Source: a virus
Virus record (IMG/VR): IMGVR_UViG_3300037961_001050
Location: 1-47,951 of that record
Reading direction: 5' to 3' (one strand)
DNA length: 47,951 nt
Shown piece after piece: positions 8,010 through 15,982 of this stretch. Under the pieces are notes generated by a model. The model was not told where the DNA came from, did not search any database, and was given only the letters and a program-made list of their open reading frames with translations. Each line of letters opens with the position of its first letter. Position 1 is the first letter of the stretch. The translations under genes and the position numbers were made by a program.

Positions 8010-8176
8010 TGGCACCAACAATACTAGGAAGCGCTAATGCAATACTTGCTGTACCTAATAGAGCAAAAGTATCCCCACCTCCTCCAACCAATTATATAAT
8101 TCAAGAAAATAATGTTGGACCAGGAACATTTAGAATGCTTCTAGAAAACGGAGTGGATTTAATGATTAGAGAATAA
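8009..8176 (+). CDS. Small hypothetical protein, 55 aa
   Basis: A 56-codon frame whose ATG shares its A with the preceding TAA (TAATG). The product reads M-A-P-T-I-L-G-S-A-N, then a Pro run (S-P-P-P-P-T-N-Y), and ends L-L-E-N-G-V-D-L-M-I-R-E. It fills the gap between two structural-like genes exactly. No function can be assigned; it may be a peptide bound to its neighbours in the virion. Confidence 0.6.
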   Translation: MAPTILGSANAILAVPNRAKVSPPPPTNYIIQENNVGPGTFRMLLENGVDLMIRE

Positions 8177-8192
8177 ATAAATAAAAAATAAA

Positions 8193-8771
8193 ATGGCAGA
8201 TATTAAATTTTCACAATTTACGCTAGAAACAGATCCAGCAAATGTTTCACACATAGTAGGATATGACGGAGCAGATAATAAAAGAATTACTCCACAAGAT
8301 CTTATGGTTAGTCCGTTTATGGTAACAGGTACATTTAGAAATATGTTTGGAGGAGATCCAGGTATATTTGGTGACACGTTAGAGTTTGGAGCAGCAGCTT
8401 CAGCAGCTTCTAGTCACTCTTCAGTATTAACTATACCTATAGACTGTACGTTGGTAGCAGCTGGTTTTAAATGGATAAGCTCAACACCTGCGGTAATAGC
8501 AGGAGCAGGCGACGTGTGGGAAGTATATTTATATACAATGAACAATCCTCTTACAGGAAGTACAACTTCTACATTAAACTATACACAGGTAGGAAGTATA
8601 GGTATAAGTTTAACTAACGCTGACAACGGAACAACTCCAGGTAAATTTTCATCTGGATTATCATATAACTTAAGCGCTGGAGATATAATAAACATTTCTG
8701 GTGTAGAAACTGGTGCTATTGGTACTAGTTCAGAAGAATCAGAACTTACATTGGTTTTTAAACCAAGATAA
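8193..8771 (+). CDS. Putative fibre-type structural protein, 192 aa
   Basis: 192 residues. The N-terminus M-A-D-I-K-F-S-Q-F-T and the segment I-V-G-Y-D-G-A-D-N-K-R-I-T-P-Q-D-L resemble N-terminal anchors of small fibre proteins in Bacteroidota phages. The rest looks beta-rich (W-E-V-Y-L-Y-T-M, V-G-S-I-G-I-S-L-T, S-G-L-S-Y-N-L-S-A-G-D-I-I-N-I-S) and ends in L-T-L-V-F-K-P-R. The jelly-roll-like composition suggests a head fibre, receptor-binding tip or decoration protein. No specific family is confirmed. Confidence 0.72.
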   Translation: MADIKFSQFTLETDPANVSHIVGYDGADNKRITPQDLMVSPFMVTGTFRNMFGGDPGIFGDTLEFGAAASAASSHSSVLTIPIDCTLVAAGFKWISSTPAVIAGAGDVWEVYLYTMNNPLTGSTTSTLNYTQVGSIGISLTNADNGTTPGKFSSGLSYNLSAGDIINISGVETGAIGTSSEESELTLVFKPR

Positions 8772-8790
8772 TAATTTAAAACTAAAAAAA

Positions 8791-9213
8791 ATGGGACACG
8801 AATACATATACACTGGTAACCATCCAAGATACACAATGATCCGCGACAGGGAATTAATTTACGATGCAGAACAACAATTGCATGGAGCAGATAAATCACT
8901 TAAAGCTTATGACAAAGCTGCTACTAAAAAAGCAATGCAGCCTAGTGAAAAAGATCAAACATTAATGACTTATGATAAAGCTGCTGTTAAAATGCTTCCA
9001 GGCAAAATACATCCGCTTAGTGATGTTTATGGATCTGTTAGAAACTTAGAAGCTATTATGCCAGTTGATAATAGAGCTGCAGCTAAAAAATTAAATGAAG
9101 GCGGCCAAAAAATCGATGCAATGGGAGATGGCGACGGCGATGTAGATGCTAACGATTTTGCTATGATTGAAAGAAAAGGCGCTAAGAAAAAAGGTTGTAG
9201 CTATAAAAGATAA
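8791..9213 (+). CDS. Hypothetical protein with an EF-hand-like loop, 140 aa
   Basis: Start placed at the ATG at 8791 after an A-rich leader (M-G-H-E-Y-I-Y-T); an upstream in-frame extension would overlap the previous gene and is rejected. The protein is helical and basic with an imperfect internal repeat: A-Y-D-K-A-A-T-K-K-A-M and T-Y-D-K-A-A-V-K-M. Near the C-terminus it has G-D-G-D-G-D-V-D-A-N-D-F, which fits the D-x-D-x-D-x-x-x-x-D calcium loop of dockerin or EF-hand-like motifs. It ends with a basic tail containing one Cys. The role is unknown; it may be a calcium-stabilised virion component. Confidence 0.72.
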   Translation: MGHEYIYTGNHPRYTMIRDRELIYDAEQQLHGADKSLKAYDKAATKKAMQPSEKDQTLMTYDKAAVKMLPGKIHPLSDVYGSVRNLEAIMPVDNRAAAKKLNEGGQKIDAMGDGDGDVDANDFAMIERKGAKKKGCSYKR

Positions 9214-9530
9214 TGGCCTTTAAAATGAAAGCTCCATACACAATAGATAATACTCCTGTGTATAGAGTAGAGTTTAAAGACCCAGCAGTCCATGGTGTTA
9301 CATTAAATACCGGGTGTATTGTTATAAATAAAAACCTACCCAAGGATGTTGAGGAACAAACTATAAGTCATGAAAAAGTACACACTGATCAAATAATGAG
9401 AGGTGATTTATACTATGATGACAAGTATGTTTATTGGAAAGGTAAAAAATATTTAAGATCTAAAATAAACGAGGGTGATAAAAATCTACCTTGGGAAAAA
9501 GAAGCTTATGCAAAACAAAAAAAACTTTAA
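9213..9530 (+). CDS. Putative HExxH metallopeptidase-like protein
   Basis: 105 residues, TAATG overlap with the previous gene. It contains S-H-E-K-V-H-T-D-Q (H53, E54, H57), the H-E-x-x-H zinc motif of zincins. Forty residues later comes P-W-E-K-E-A-Y, where E97 is a candidate third ligand as in gluzincin-like proteins. Between them lies an aromatic segment L-Y-Y-D-D-K-Y-V-Y-W. The protein is small for a protease and no signal peptide is seen. It lies directly before the holin-like gene and overlaps it, so a role in lysis or capsid maturation is possible but unproven. Confidence 0.65.
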   Translation: MAFKMKAPYTIDNTPVYRVEFKDPAVHGVTLNTGCIVINKNLPKDVEEQTISHEKVHTDQIMRGDLYYDDKYVYWKGKKYLRSKINEGDKNLPWEKEAYAKQKKL

Positions 9531-9966
9531 AGACACAACGGTTGGAAAATTATTATTTGGAGCAGCGTCAGTTGTAAATCCAACTTTAGCTAATGTATTA
9601 AAAGGAGTAACATCTCCGCAAGAAGCTATAGCTGAAATTACTAAATCTCCTGCACCAGTTGAAGATAAAATAAAACTTCAACAATTAATATTTGATCAAC
9701 AGAATAAAGAAATAGAGGCTATCACTTCAAGATGGAAAGCAGATTCAATGTCTGATTCTTGGATGTCTAAAAACGTGCGACCTCTAGTTTTAATATGGTG
9801 TATCGTTATATTTTCATTTGCTGGAATACTAGACAGTGTAGAAAGTATACCTTTTACAATACATGATAATTGGAACTCAACTTTTGAAAATGTTATGATG
9901 GCGGTTGTCTTAGCCTATTTCGGCGGGCGCACGACAGAAAAAGCAACTAGCATATTTAAAAAGTAA
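9508..9966 (+). CDS. Holin-like membrane protein (3TM/GTA-type holin)
   Basis: Start taken at the ATG at 9508, which overlaps the previous gene by 23 bases and gives 152 residues. An upstream in-frame start would overlap more. The segment S-R-W-K-A-D-S-M-S-D-S-W-M-S-K-N-V-R-P matches the holin family described for gene-transfer agents as I remember it. It is followed by the hydrophobic helices L-V-L-I-W-C-I-V-I-F-S-F-A-G-I-L and V-M-M-A-V-V-L-A-Y-F-G-G, then a short basic tail. An earlier weak helix (L-L-F-G-A-A-S-V-V) would be the third. In the family the protein forms membrane lesions that release the lysis enzyme. The M15 peptidase at 42348 is the likely partner. Confidence 0.75.
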   Translation: MQNKKNFKDTTVGKLLFGAASVVNPTLANVLKGVTSPQEAIAEITKSPAPVEDKIKLQQLIFDQQNKEIEAITSRWKADSMSDSWMSKNVRPLVLIWCIVIFSFAGILDSVESIPFTIHDNWNSTFENVMMAVVLAYFGGRTTEKATSIFKK

Positions 9967-9980
9967 AACATTAATAAAAT

Positions 9981-9991
9981 AAGTGACTATA
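9981..9991 (+). promoter_or_regulatory. Candidate phage promoter motif AAGTGACTATA, copy 2
   Basis: AAGTGACTATA differs from the copies at 3383 and 26087 by one base. It lies in a 63-base gap that opens the block leading to the terminase. A weak hairpin (ATAACT at 9989-9994 with AGTTAT at 10001-10006) overlaps its 3' end. The string vaguely resembles the TGACACTATA core of SP6-type promoters, which makes a phage-polymerase promoter worth testing. Confidence 0.35.
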
Positions 9992-10029
9992 ACTAAGTAA
10001 AGTTATTAAAATTAAATCAAAATTAAATT

Positions 10030-10290
10030 ATGAGTAAAGAAGTAAAAAAAATAACTGAAGATCAGTTAAAACAAATTCAAGACAATCAGAGCCAAATGGC
10101 TACATTAATAAATCAAATTGGAGCTATGGAAGCTCAAAAGCAAGATATGTTAGCGCAAGTTCCAGTTCTTAAATCTAAAATGGATGAGCTTAAAAAAGAA
10201 CTAGAAGAACAGTATGGCGCTGTTAATATTAATGTACAAGATGGATCTTATGAAGAAATTCCTCAAGAAAACTTAAAAAAAGTTGACTAA
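10030..10290 (+). CDS. Small coiled-coil protein, 86 aa
   Basis: 86 residues, starting after an A/T-rich leader. Residues ~5-65 form an almost continuous heptad-rich helix (I-T-E-D-Q-L-K-Q-I-Q-D-N-Q, M-E-A-Q-K-Q-D-M-L-A-Q-V, K-M-D-E-L-K-K-E-L-E-E-Q). The tail is acidic (I-P-Q-E-N-L-K-K-V-D). No enzymatic motif is present. It is first in a chain of overlapping genes leading to the terminase; an assembly chaperone or scaffold-type role is possible. The stop overlaps the next start (TAATG). Confidence 0.75.
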   Translation: MSKEVKKITEDQLKQIQDNQSQMATLINQIGAMEAQKQDMLAQVPVLKSKMDELKKELEEQYGAVNINVQDGSYEEIPQENLKKVD

Positions 10291-10517
10291 TGGATTCTAA
10301 TATAAGAAAAATCAGTATTGGTGCTGATTATAAAAATGATGCTATGCATTATTCTATAGGTCAGCAGGTTTATGGAGGACATGAAATACATTGTATAATG
10401 CTTGATCAATCTGATAGTTCTTATAATATTTATATAAAGAAAAACAACGAGGTATTGCCATGGAAGAAATTTAATTCTAACATGGCTATATCTGTTGAGT
10501 ATGATTTAGAATATTAA
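10290..10517 (+). CDS. Hypothetical protein, 75 aa
   Basis: 75 residues with 1-nt stop-start overlaps at both ends, so it sits in a tightly coupled chain. It appears as a small alpha/beta or beta protein: I-R-K-I-S-I-G-A-D-Y, then Y-S-I-G-Q-Q-V-Y-G-G-H-E-I-H-C-I, and Y-N-I-Y-I-K-K-N-N-E-V-L-P-W-K-K-F. No family is recognised. Conserved-looking aromatic residues and coupling to the GroES-like gene suggest co-expression. Confidence 0.7.
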   Translation: MDSNIRKISIGADYKNDAMHYSIGQQVYGGHEIHCIMLDQSDSSYNIYIKKNNEVLPWKKFNSNMAISVEYDLEY

Positions 10518-11116
10518 TGAGAAGTATTCAAAACTTTATTATTACACCTCTTAATAAAAGATATGAAAATGAATTAAGAGTTGGTAATAAAAAATTAATT
10601 ATAAACACTTCAATAGAAGAGTTTGAGTTTATAAGTAGGTTTGCTAAAGTTATAGCAATACCCACAGCATATCGAACAGAAATAAATGTTGGTGACATTG
10701 TAGTTGTACATCATAATATATTTAGAAGATGGTATGATCAAAATGGAGAAGAAAGAAACTCTGCATCTTATTTTAATGAAGACATGTATTTTGCTTCTCC
10801 TGACCAAATATATTTATTTAATCAAAGTAATAAATGGAAAACATTTGGTGACTATTGTTTTATAAAACCAATAAAAGATAAAGATTTAGTTGGTATTATA
10901 AAATATAATAACAATCAGTTAAAACAAAAAGGTTTAAAAACAGGAGATGTAGTAGGTTATCCACCGGGTAGAGAGTGGAGGTTTTTAATTGATGAAGAAC
11001 TTTTATATTGTATGAAATCTAAAAATATCTTTGCTAAGTATGAACACAAAGGAAACGAAGTTGAATATAATCCACGCTGGGCAAAAGGCGGTGGACGAAT
11101 TGATAAAGGTTGCTAA
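10517..11116 (+). CDS. Double GroES-like (Cpn10-fold) protein
   Basis: 199 residues. The first half reads like an enlarged co-chaperonin: F-I-I-T-P-L at the N-terminus, A-K-V-I-A-I-P near 43, I-N-V-G-D-I-V-V-V-H-H-N-I-F-R-R-W near 56-72, then D-Q-I-Y-L-F and Y-C-F-I-K-P-I at 112-119. A second shorter unit follows: V-G-I-I-K-Y, L-K-T-G-D-V-V-G-Y, and L-Y-C-M-K-S-K-N-I-F-A-K-Y-E, matching the closing strands of Cpn10. I recall similar proteins in marine phages annotated as GroES. It is distinct from the short GroES at 5339. Whether it caps the phage GroEL or has another job is unknown. Confidence 0.65.
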   Translation: MRSIQNFIITPLNKRYENELRVGNKKLIINTSIEEFEFISRFAKVIAIPTAYRTEINVGDIVVVHHNIFRRWYDQNGEERNSASYFNEDMYFASPDQIYLFNQSNKWKTFGDYCFIKPIKDKDLVGIIKYNNNQLKQKGLKTGDVVGYPPGREWRFLIDEELLYCMKSKNIFAKYEHKGNEVEYNPRWAKGGGRIDKGC

Positions 11117-11312
11117 AGAACCTATTGTAGATTCAGACGACGACATATCAGCTGATCGTTTAAAAAACGCTGCCGCTACTAAAAAGCTAGCAATATTTGA
11201 TGCGTTTGAAATACTTAATCGTATACAAGAAGAAAAAGATATGTTAGAAGCTAAACCAAAAGAAGTTAAACAAAAAACTTTTAAAGGTTTTGCAGAAGGG
11301 AGATCTAAGTAA
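11040..11312 (+). CDS. Putative small terminase subunit or packaging accessory, 90 aa
   Basis: Start chosen at the ATG at 11040 (M-N-T-K-E-T-K), overlapping the previous gene by 77 bases; an in-frame start at 11031 is also possible. The frame beyond 11116 has no other coding candidate and runs to a TAATG overlap with the terminase. The product is helical and charged: H-A-G-Q-K-A-V-D-E-L-I-K-V-A, then D-D-D-I-S-A-D-R-L-K-N-A-A-A-T-K-K-L-A-I-F-D-A (split here around residue 55), and a basic tail. Position directly upstream of terL is the main reason to suggest TerS; no sequence family confirms it. Confidence 0.55.
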   Translation: MNTKETKLNIIHAGQKAVDELIKVAKEPIVDSDDDISADRLKNAAATKKLAIFDAFEILNRIQEEKDMLEAKPKEVKQKTFKGFAEGRSK

Positions 11313-13537
11313 TGTATCAGCAAAGCTTATATAAAATATTAGAGGAACATATAAATCCTAAAGTAGTAAAAAGATTAAACAAATCTAAAAAATGGGAGTA
11401 TGGTTACAACAAAGAATATGATGTAGTTGTAATAAGTAAAGATGGAACTATTGGAGATATATATGAAATACAAAATCTTAAAATAGCTTTACCAAAAGAA
11501 AAAGATGTTTATAGATTTAAAAACAATAAATGGAGTAAGTTTGAATATCCAAAAGAGTTAAATAAAATAAAAACTGTTTTTGATTTTAAACAATACCCAG
11601 AAGATTTTAAAGAACAATGGTATGATTACATCGATAATGAATTTACTCGTAGGGAAGAAGGTTTTTGGTTTTATAACAAAGACATTCCTACTTACATTAG
11701 TGGTACTCATTACATGTACTTGCAGTGGTCTAAAATTGACGTCGGGGCACCAGACTTTAGAGAATCAAATAGATTATTCTTTATTTTCTGGGAAGCTTGT
11801 AAGGCAGATCCACGATCCTTTGGGATGTGTTACCTTAAGAATAGGCGGTCCGGGTTTTCTTTCATGGCCTCAGGAGAGGTGGTTAACTTGGCAACCATAT
11901 CAAGTGACTCAAGGTATGGTATATTATCCAAGTCTGGACCTGATGCGAAGTCCATGTTCACAGATAAGGTGGTACCCATATCAGTTAATTACCCCTTCTT
12001 TTTCAAACCGACCCAGGACGGAATGGACCGTCCAAAGACCGAACTTGCCTACCGTGTCCCAGCCAGTAAATTTACCAGACGTAAACTTACCGCCACCACC
12101 ACCGATGAAGCCTTACAGGACACCCTCAAGGGATTGGATACAACCATCGATTGGAAGAACACCGGTGACAATTCCTACGACGGTGAGAAACTCAAACTCC
12201 TCGTCCATGATGAGTCGGGGAAATGGGAGCGTCCCAACAACATCCTCAACAACTGGAGGGTCACCAAGACCACGTTACGATTAGGTAGTAGGATAGTTGG
12301 AAAATGTATGATGGGTTCAACAAGTAACTCATTAGATAAAGGAGGTGATAACTTTAAAAAATTATACTATGATTCCGATGTTACTAAACGAAACGCCAAC
12401 GGACAGACTCGTTCGGGACTCTATTCTTTGTTCATACCTATGGAATGGAACTACGAAGGATACATCGATACTTATGGCATACCTGTATTCGATACACCTA
12501 GAACAAAAACAGTTGGCCCAGACGGGTATGAAATTACACTAGGAGTTATTGATTATTGGCAAAATGAAGTTGATGGTTTAAAACAAGATCAAGATGCTTT
12601 AAACGAGTTTTATAGACAGTTTCCTCGTACAGAAAAACATGCATTTAGAGATGAAACAAAAGCTTCATTATTTAATTTAACAAAGCTTTATGAGCAAATA
12701 GATTATAATGAAGAAGTTTTAGCAATGAGTCCTTTAGTTACACAAGGTAATTTTCAATGGGAAAATGGAATAAAAGATACTAAAGTAATATTTATGCCAA
12801 GTAAAAACGGTAGATTTAATATTAGTTGGGTTCCAAATACAAATTTGCAAAACAATATTATTTTAAAAAATAATACAAAATATCCTGGTAACGAGCACAT
12901 GGGTGCTTTTGGTTGTGACAGTTACGATATATCAGGTACAGTAGACAAAAAAGGTTCTAAAGGTGCATTACATGGTTTAACAAAGTTTAGCATGGAAGAC
13001 GCGCCTCCTAATCATTTCTTTTTAGAATATATAGCTAGACCACAAACAGCTGATATATTTTTTGAAGATGTTTTAATGGCTTTAGTATTTTACGGTATGC
13101 CGTTATTAGCAGAAAATAATAAACCAAGATTACTTTATTATTTAAAAAGAAGAGGATATAGAGGTTACTCTATGAATAGACCTGATAAAGTTTGGAATAA
13201 ATTATCAGCTACTGAAAAAGAAGTAGGTGGTATACCAAACTCAAGTGAAGATATAAAGCAAGCTCACGCCGCTGCTATTGAGATGTATATAGAAAATTAT
13301 GTAGGATACGGTAACGATGGTTATGGTGATATATATTTTCAACGTACTCTTGAAGACTGGGCTAAATTTAATATAAACAATAGAACTAAGTTTGATGCAG
13401 CAATTAGTTCGGGGTTAGCTATAATGGCTTGTAATAAAAATAAATACAAACCAGTTGCTGATTTTAAAAGACAGGTAGTACCTTTGGGTTTTAAAAAATA
13501 CAGTAACTCTGGTTATACTTCAAAAATTATAGAATAA
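11312..13537 (+). CDS. terL: Terminase large subunit
   Basis: 741 residues. An N-terminal ~75-residue extension precedes the ATPase part, where F-W-F-Y-N-K-D-I-P-T-Y-I-S-G-T-H-Y, L-Q-W-S-K-I and C-Y-L-K-N-R-R-S-G-F-S-F-M (173-185, a degenerate Walker A) are seen. L-V-H-D-E-S-G-K-W is Walker B with D300 and catalytic E301. The nuclease domain contains F-G-C-D-S-Y-D-I-S (D536) and later D-I-F-F-E-D-V-L-M-A-L. TerL pumps DNA into the prohead and cuts concatemers. The length and N-terminal motifs resemble terminases of crAss-like phages as I recall them. It is flanked by the TerS candidate and the portal gene. The DNA of residues ~170-330 is unusually GC-rich (see the tract entry). Confidence 0.93.
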   Translation: MYQQSLYKILEEHINPKVVKRLNKSKKWEYGYNKEYDVVVISKDGTIGDIYEIQNLKIALPKEKDVYRFKNNKWSKFEYPKELNKIKTVFDFKQYPEDFKEQWYDYIDNEFTRREEGFWFYNKDIPTYISGTHYMYLQWSKIDVGAPDFRESNRLFFIFWEACKADPRSFGMCYLKNRRSGFSFMASGEVVNLATISSDSRYGILSKSGPDAKSMFTDKVVPISVNYPFFFKPTQDGMDRPKTELAYRVPASKFTRRKLTATTTDEALQDTLKGLDTTIDWKNTGDNSYDGEKLKLLVHDESGKWERPNNILNNWRVTKTTLRLGSRIVGKCMMGSTSNSLDKGGDNFKKLYYDSDVTKRNANGQTRSGLYSLFIPMEWNYEGYIDTYGIPVFDTPRTKTVGPDGYEITLGVIDYWQNEVDGLKQDQDALNEFYRQFPRTEKHAFRDETKASLFNLTKLYEQIDYNEEVLAMSPLVTQGNFQWENGIKDTKVIFMPSKNGRFNISWVPNTNLQNNIILKNNTKYPGNEHMGAFGCDSYDISGTVDKKGSKGALHGLTKFSMEDAPPNHFFLEYIARPQTADIFFEDVLMALVFYGMPLLAENNKPRLLYYLKRRGYRGYSMNRPDKVWNKLSATEKEVGGIPNSSEDIKQAHAAAIEMYIENYVGYGNDGYGDIYFQRTLEDWAKFNINNRTKFDAAISSGLAIMACNKNKYKPVADFKRQVVPLGFKKYSNSGYTSKIIE
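11820..12300 (+). other. GC-rich tract inside terL
   Basis: Hand counts over 12001-12300 give 153 G+C in 300 bases (51%). Line 12301-12360 has 17/60 (28%), 12541-12600 has 18/60 (30%) and 11761-11820 has 21/60 (35%). The tract uses ACC, CTC, CCC, AAG and GTC codons that are rare in the surrounding genes, while the reading frame and terminase motifs stay intact. A weaker rise (26/60) recurs at 12361-12420. Boundaries are approximate. Confidence 0.85.
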
Positions 13538-15952
13538 ATGAATGGTGTTGACACTAATTATCTAAGTGGCTTTCCTAGTCAGGTGGTACCTTTTGAGGAA
13601 AAGAACACATATGAATACGGCTTGAAAGTAGCTAGAGCTATTGAAAACGAATGGTTTAGTAATAATAGATATGGTAGCGGTAGCGTTAGATATGGTCTAT
13701 ATAAAACTAATTATTCTGAATATCACAATAGAAGACTTTACGCTAGAGGCGAGCAATCAATACAAAAATATAAAGATGAACTAGCTATAAACGGTGATTT
13801 ATCTTATTTAAATTTAGACTGGAAACCTGTTCCTATTATATCTAAGTTTGTTGATATAGTAGTAAATGGATTAGCCGATAGAGATTATGATATAAAAGCT
13901 TACTCACAAGATCCTGATTCACAAAAGAAAAGAACTGATTATGCAACTGCTTTAATGCGTGATATATCTGCTAGAGATTATTTAAGAAAAGCAAAAGATG
14001 TATTAGGTATAGATTTATATTCTACTCAACATAAAGAAAATTTACCTGAAAACAAAGAAGAATTATCTTTACACATGCAGCTTAATTATAAGCAAAGCAT
14101 AGAGATAGCTGAAGAAGAAGTAATATCTAATGTATTAGCTAAAAATAAATTTGAGCAAACTAAAAAAAGAATATTTCAAGATTTAGTAGTGCTAGGTATT
14201 GGCGCTGTTAAAACTAATTTTAATACTTCAAACGGTGTAACTGTAGAATATGTAGATCCAGCTGAGTTAGTTTATTCTTATACAAAAGATCCTAACTTTG
14301 AAGATTTATATTATGTTGGTGAAGTTAAAATGATAAGTATAGCTGAGCTTAAAAAACAATTCCCTTATTTAACAGACGCTCAGTTAAAAGAAATAGAAAA
14401 GTTTCCAGGTGAACAAAATTATTTAAGAAACTGGAATGAAGCACCAGATGTAGTTGCTGTTATGTTTTTTGAGTACAAAACATATATGGATCAGGTGTTT
14501 AAAATTAAAAAGACAGATCAAGGCTTAGAAAAAGCTCTTGAAAAACCAGATACATTTAACCCTGAAGAGAACGATAACTTTGATAGAGTTTCAAGATCTA
14601 TAGAGGTTTTATTTACTGGTGCTAAAGTATTAGGTATAAATGATATGATTCAGTGGAAGTTGTCTGAAAATATGTCTAGACCTTTTGCTGATAGTACAAA
14701 AGTACATATGAATTATTCTATTTGTGCGCCACGTATGTATCATGGTAGAATAGAGTCTATTGTAAGTAGAATAACTGGGTTTGCTGATATGATACAGTTA
14801 ACACATTTAAAACTACAACAAGTAATATCTCGTATGGTACCAGATGGTGTATACGTAGATGTAGATGGTTTAGCTGAGGTTGATTTAGGTAACGGTACAA
14901 ACTATAATCCACAAGAAGCATTAAACATGTATTTTCAAACTGGTAGTATAGTTGGTAGAAGTTTAACTCAAGAAGGTGATCCTAACAGAGGTAAAGTTCC
15001 AATACAAGAACTAAGAACATCAAATGCTGGGGCTAAACTACAAAGTCTTATACAGACTTATCAATACTATTTACAAATGATAAGAGACGTGACCGGGTTA
15101 AATGAGGCTAGAGACGCTAGTACTCCAGACCCAGACGCGTTAGTAGGGCTACAGAAACTAGCTGCTTATAATTCTAATGTAGCAACTAGACATATATTAC
15201 AAGCTGGTTTATATTTAGCTGTTAGAACTGCAGAAAATATATCGCTTAGAATAGCTGATTGTTTAGACCATGAGTTGTTAGCTCAGTCTTTAAAATCATC
15301 TATTAGTACTTTTAATGTGGGTACGTTAGATGAAATACAACATTTAAACCTTCATGACTTTGGTATTTATTTAGAACTAGAGCCAGATGAAGAAGAAAAA
15401 GCTATGTTAGAAAAAAGTATACAAATAGCTTTACAGAGTGGTGGTATTAATTTAGAAGACGCGATTGATATTAGAGAAATAAAAAATATTAAACTAGCTA
15501 ATCAATTATTAAAACTAAGACGTAAACAAAAACAAGCTCAAGAGCAACAACAGCAACAAGCTAATATACAAATGCAAGCTCAAGCTAATGCTAAAGCAGC
15601 TGAGTCTGCGGCTATGTCTGAAGTTCAAAAACAAGAAGCTATAGCTCAAACACAATTACAAATTGAACAAGGTAAGTCTCAATTTGAAATACAAAAGCTA
15701 GAAAAAGAAGCTCAAATTAAAAAAGAGTTAATGCAAATGAAGTATCAGTTTGACATGAAGTTAGCTGAAATGGATATGTTAGCAAGACAAGAAAAAGAAA
15801 AAGAAATAGAAGATCGTAAAGATCAAAGAACAAAAATTCAAGCTACACAACAAAGTGAAATGATTTCACAAAGAAATAATGATTCACAACCTATTGACTT
15901 TGAAACTAATGAACAGTTACCAGGTGGTTATGATTTAGATCAATTTGTGTAG
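13538..15952 (+). CDS. Portal protein
   Basis: 804 residues, directly after terL with no gap. It begins with a mixed alpha/beta region (V-P-F-E-E-K-N-T-Y-E-Y-G-L-K-V-A) followed by W-K-P-V-P-I-I-S-K-F-V-D-I-V-V-N-G-L and V-V-L-G-I-G-A-V-K-T-N-F, V-E-Y-V-D-P-A-E-L-V-Y. These fit the clip and wing parts of large portals. Long stem or crown helices include I-V-S-R-I-T-G-F-A-D-M-I-Q and D-V-T-G-L-N-E-A-R-D-A. The last ~150 residues are a Gln/Ala/Lys-rich coiled coil, possibly the portal barrel. Twelve copies form the DNA entry vertex. Size and position match crAss-like portals; identification rests on context plus motifs. Confidence 0.88.
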   Translation: MNGVDTNYLSGFPSQVVPFEEKNTYEYGLKVARAIENEWFSNNRYGSGSVRYGLYKTNYSEYHNRRLYARGEQSIQKYKDELAINGDLSYLNLDWKPVPIISKFVDIVVNGLADRDYDIKAYSQDPDSQKKRTDYATALMRDISARDYLRKAKDVLGIDLYSTQHKENLPENKEELSLHMQLNYKQSIEIAEEEVISNVLAKNKFEQTKKRIFQDLVVLGIGAVKTNFNTSNGVTVEYVDPAELVYSYTKDPNFEDLYYVGEVKMISIAELKKQFPYLTDAQLKEIEKFPGEQNYLRNWNEAPDVVAVMFFEYKTYMDQVFKIKKTDQGLEKALEKPDTFNPEENDNFDRVSRSIEVLFTGAKVLGINDMIQWKLSENMSRPFADSTKVHMNYSICAPRMYHGRIESIVSRITGFADMIQLTHLKLQQVISRMVPDGVYVDVDGLAEVDLGNGTNYNPQEALNMYFQTGSIVGRSLTQEGDPNRGKVPIQELRTSNAGAKLQSLIQTYQYYLQMIRDVTGLNEARDASTPDPDALVGLQKLAAYNSNVATRHILQAGLYLAVRTAENISLRIADCLDHELLAQSLKSSISTFNVGTLDEIQHLNLHDFGIYLELEPDEEEKAMLEKSIQIALQSGGINLEDAIDIREIKNIKLANQLLKLRRKQKQAQEQQQQQANIQMQAQANAKAAESAAMSEVQKQEAIAQTQLQIEQGKSQFEIQKLEKEAQIKKELMQMKYQFDMKLAEMDMLARQEKEKEIEDRKDQRTKIQATQQSEMISQRNNDSQPIDFETNEQLPGGYDLDQFV

Positions 15953-15982
15953 ATTTTTTTATTAATTTTATATTATTTTATT

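Noticed and set aside
11580-12284. 234-codon frame in the +1 frame inside terL
   Set aside because: It lies fully within the terminase gene and is open mainly because the GC-rich tract lacks A/T-rich stop codons. The product is Pro/Thr/Ser/Trp-rich with no recognisable domain.
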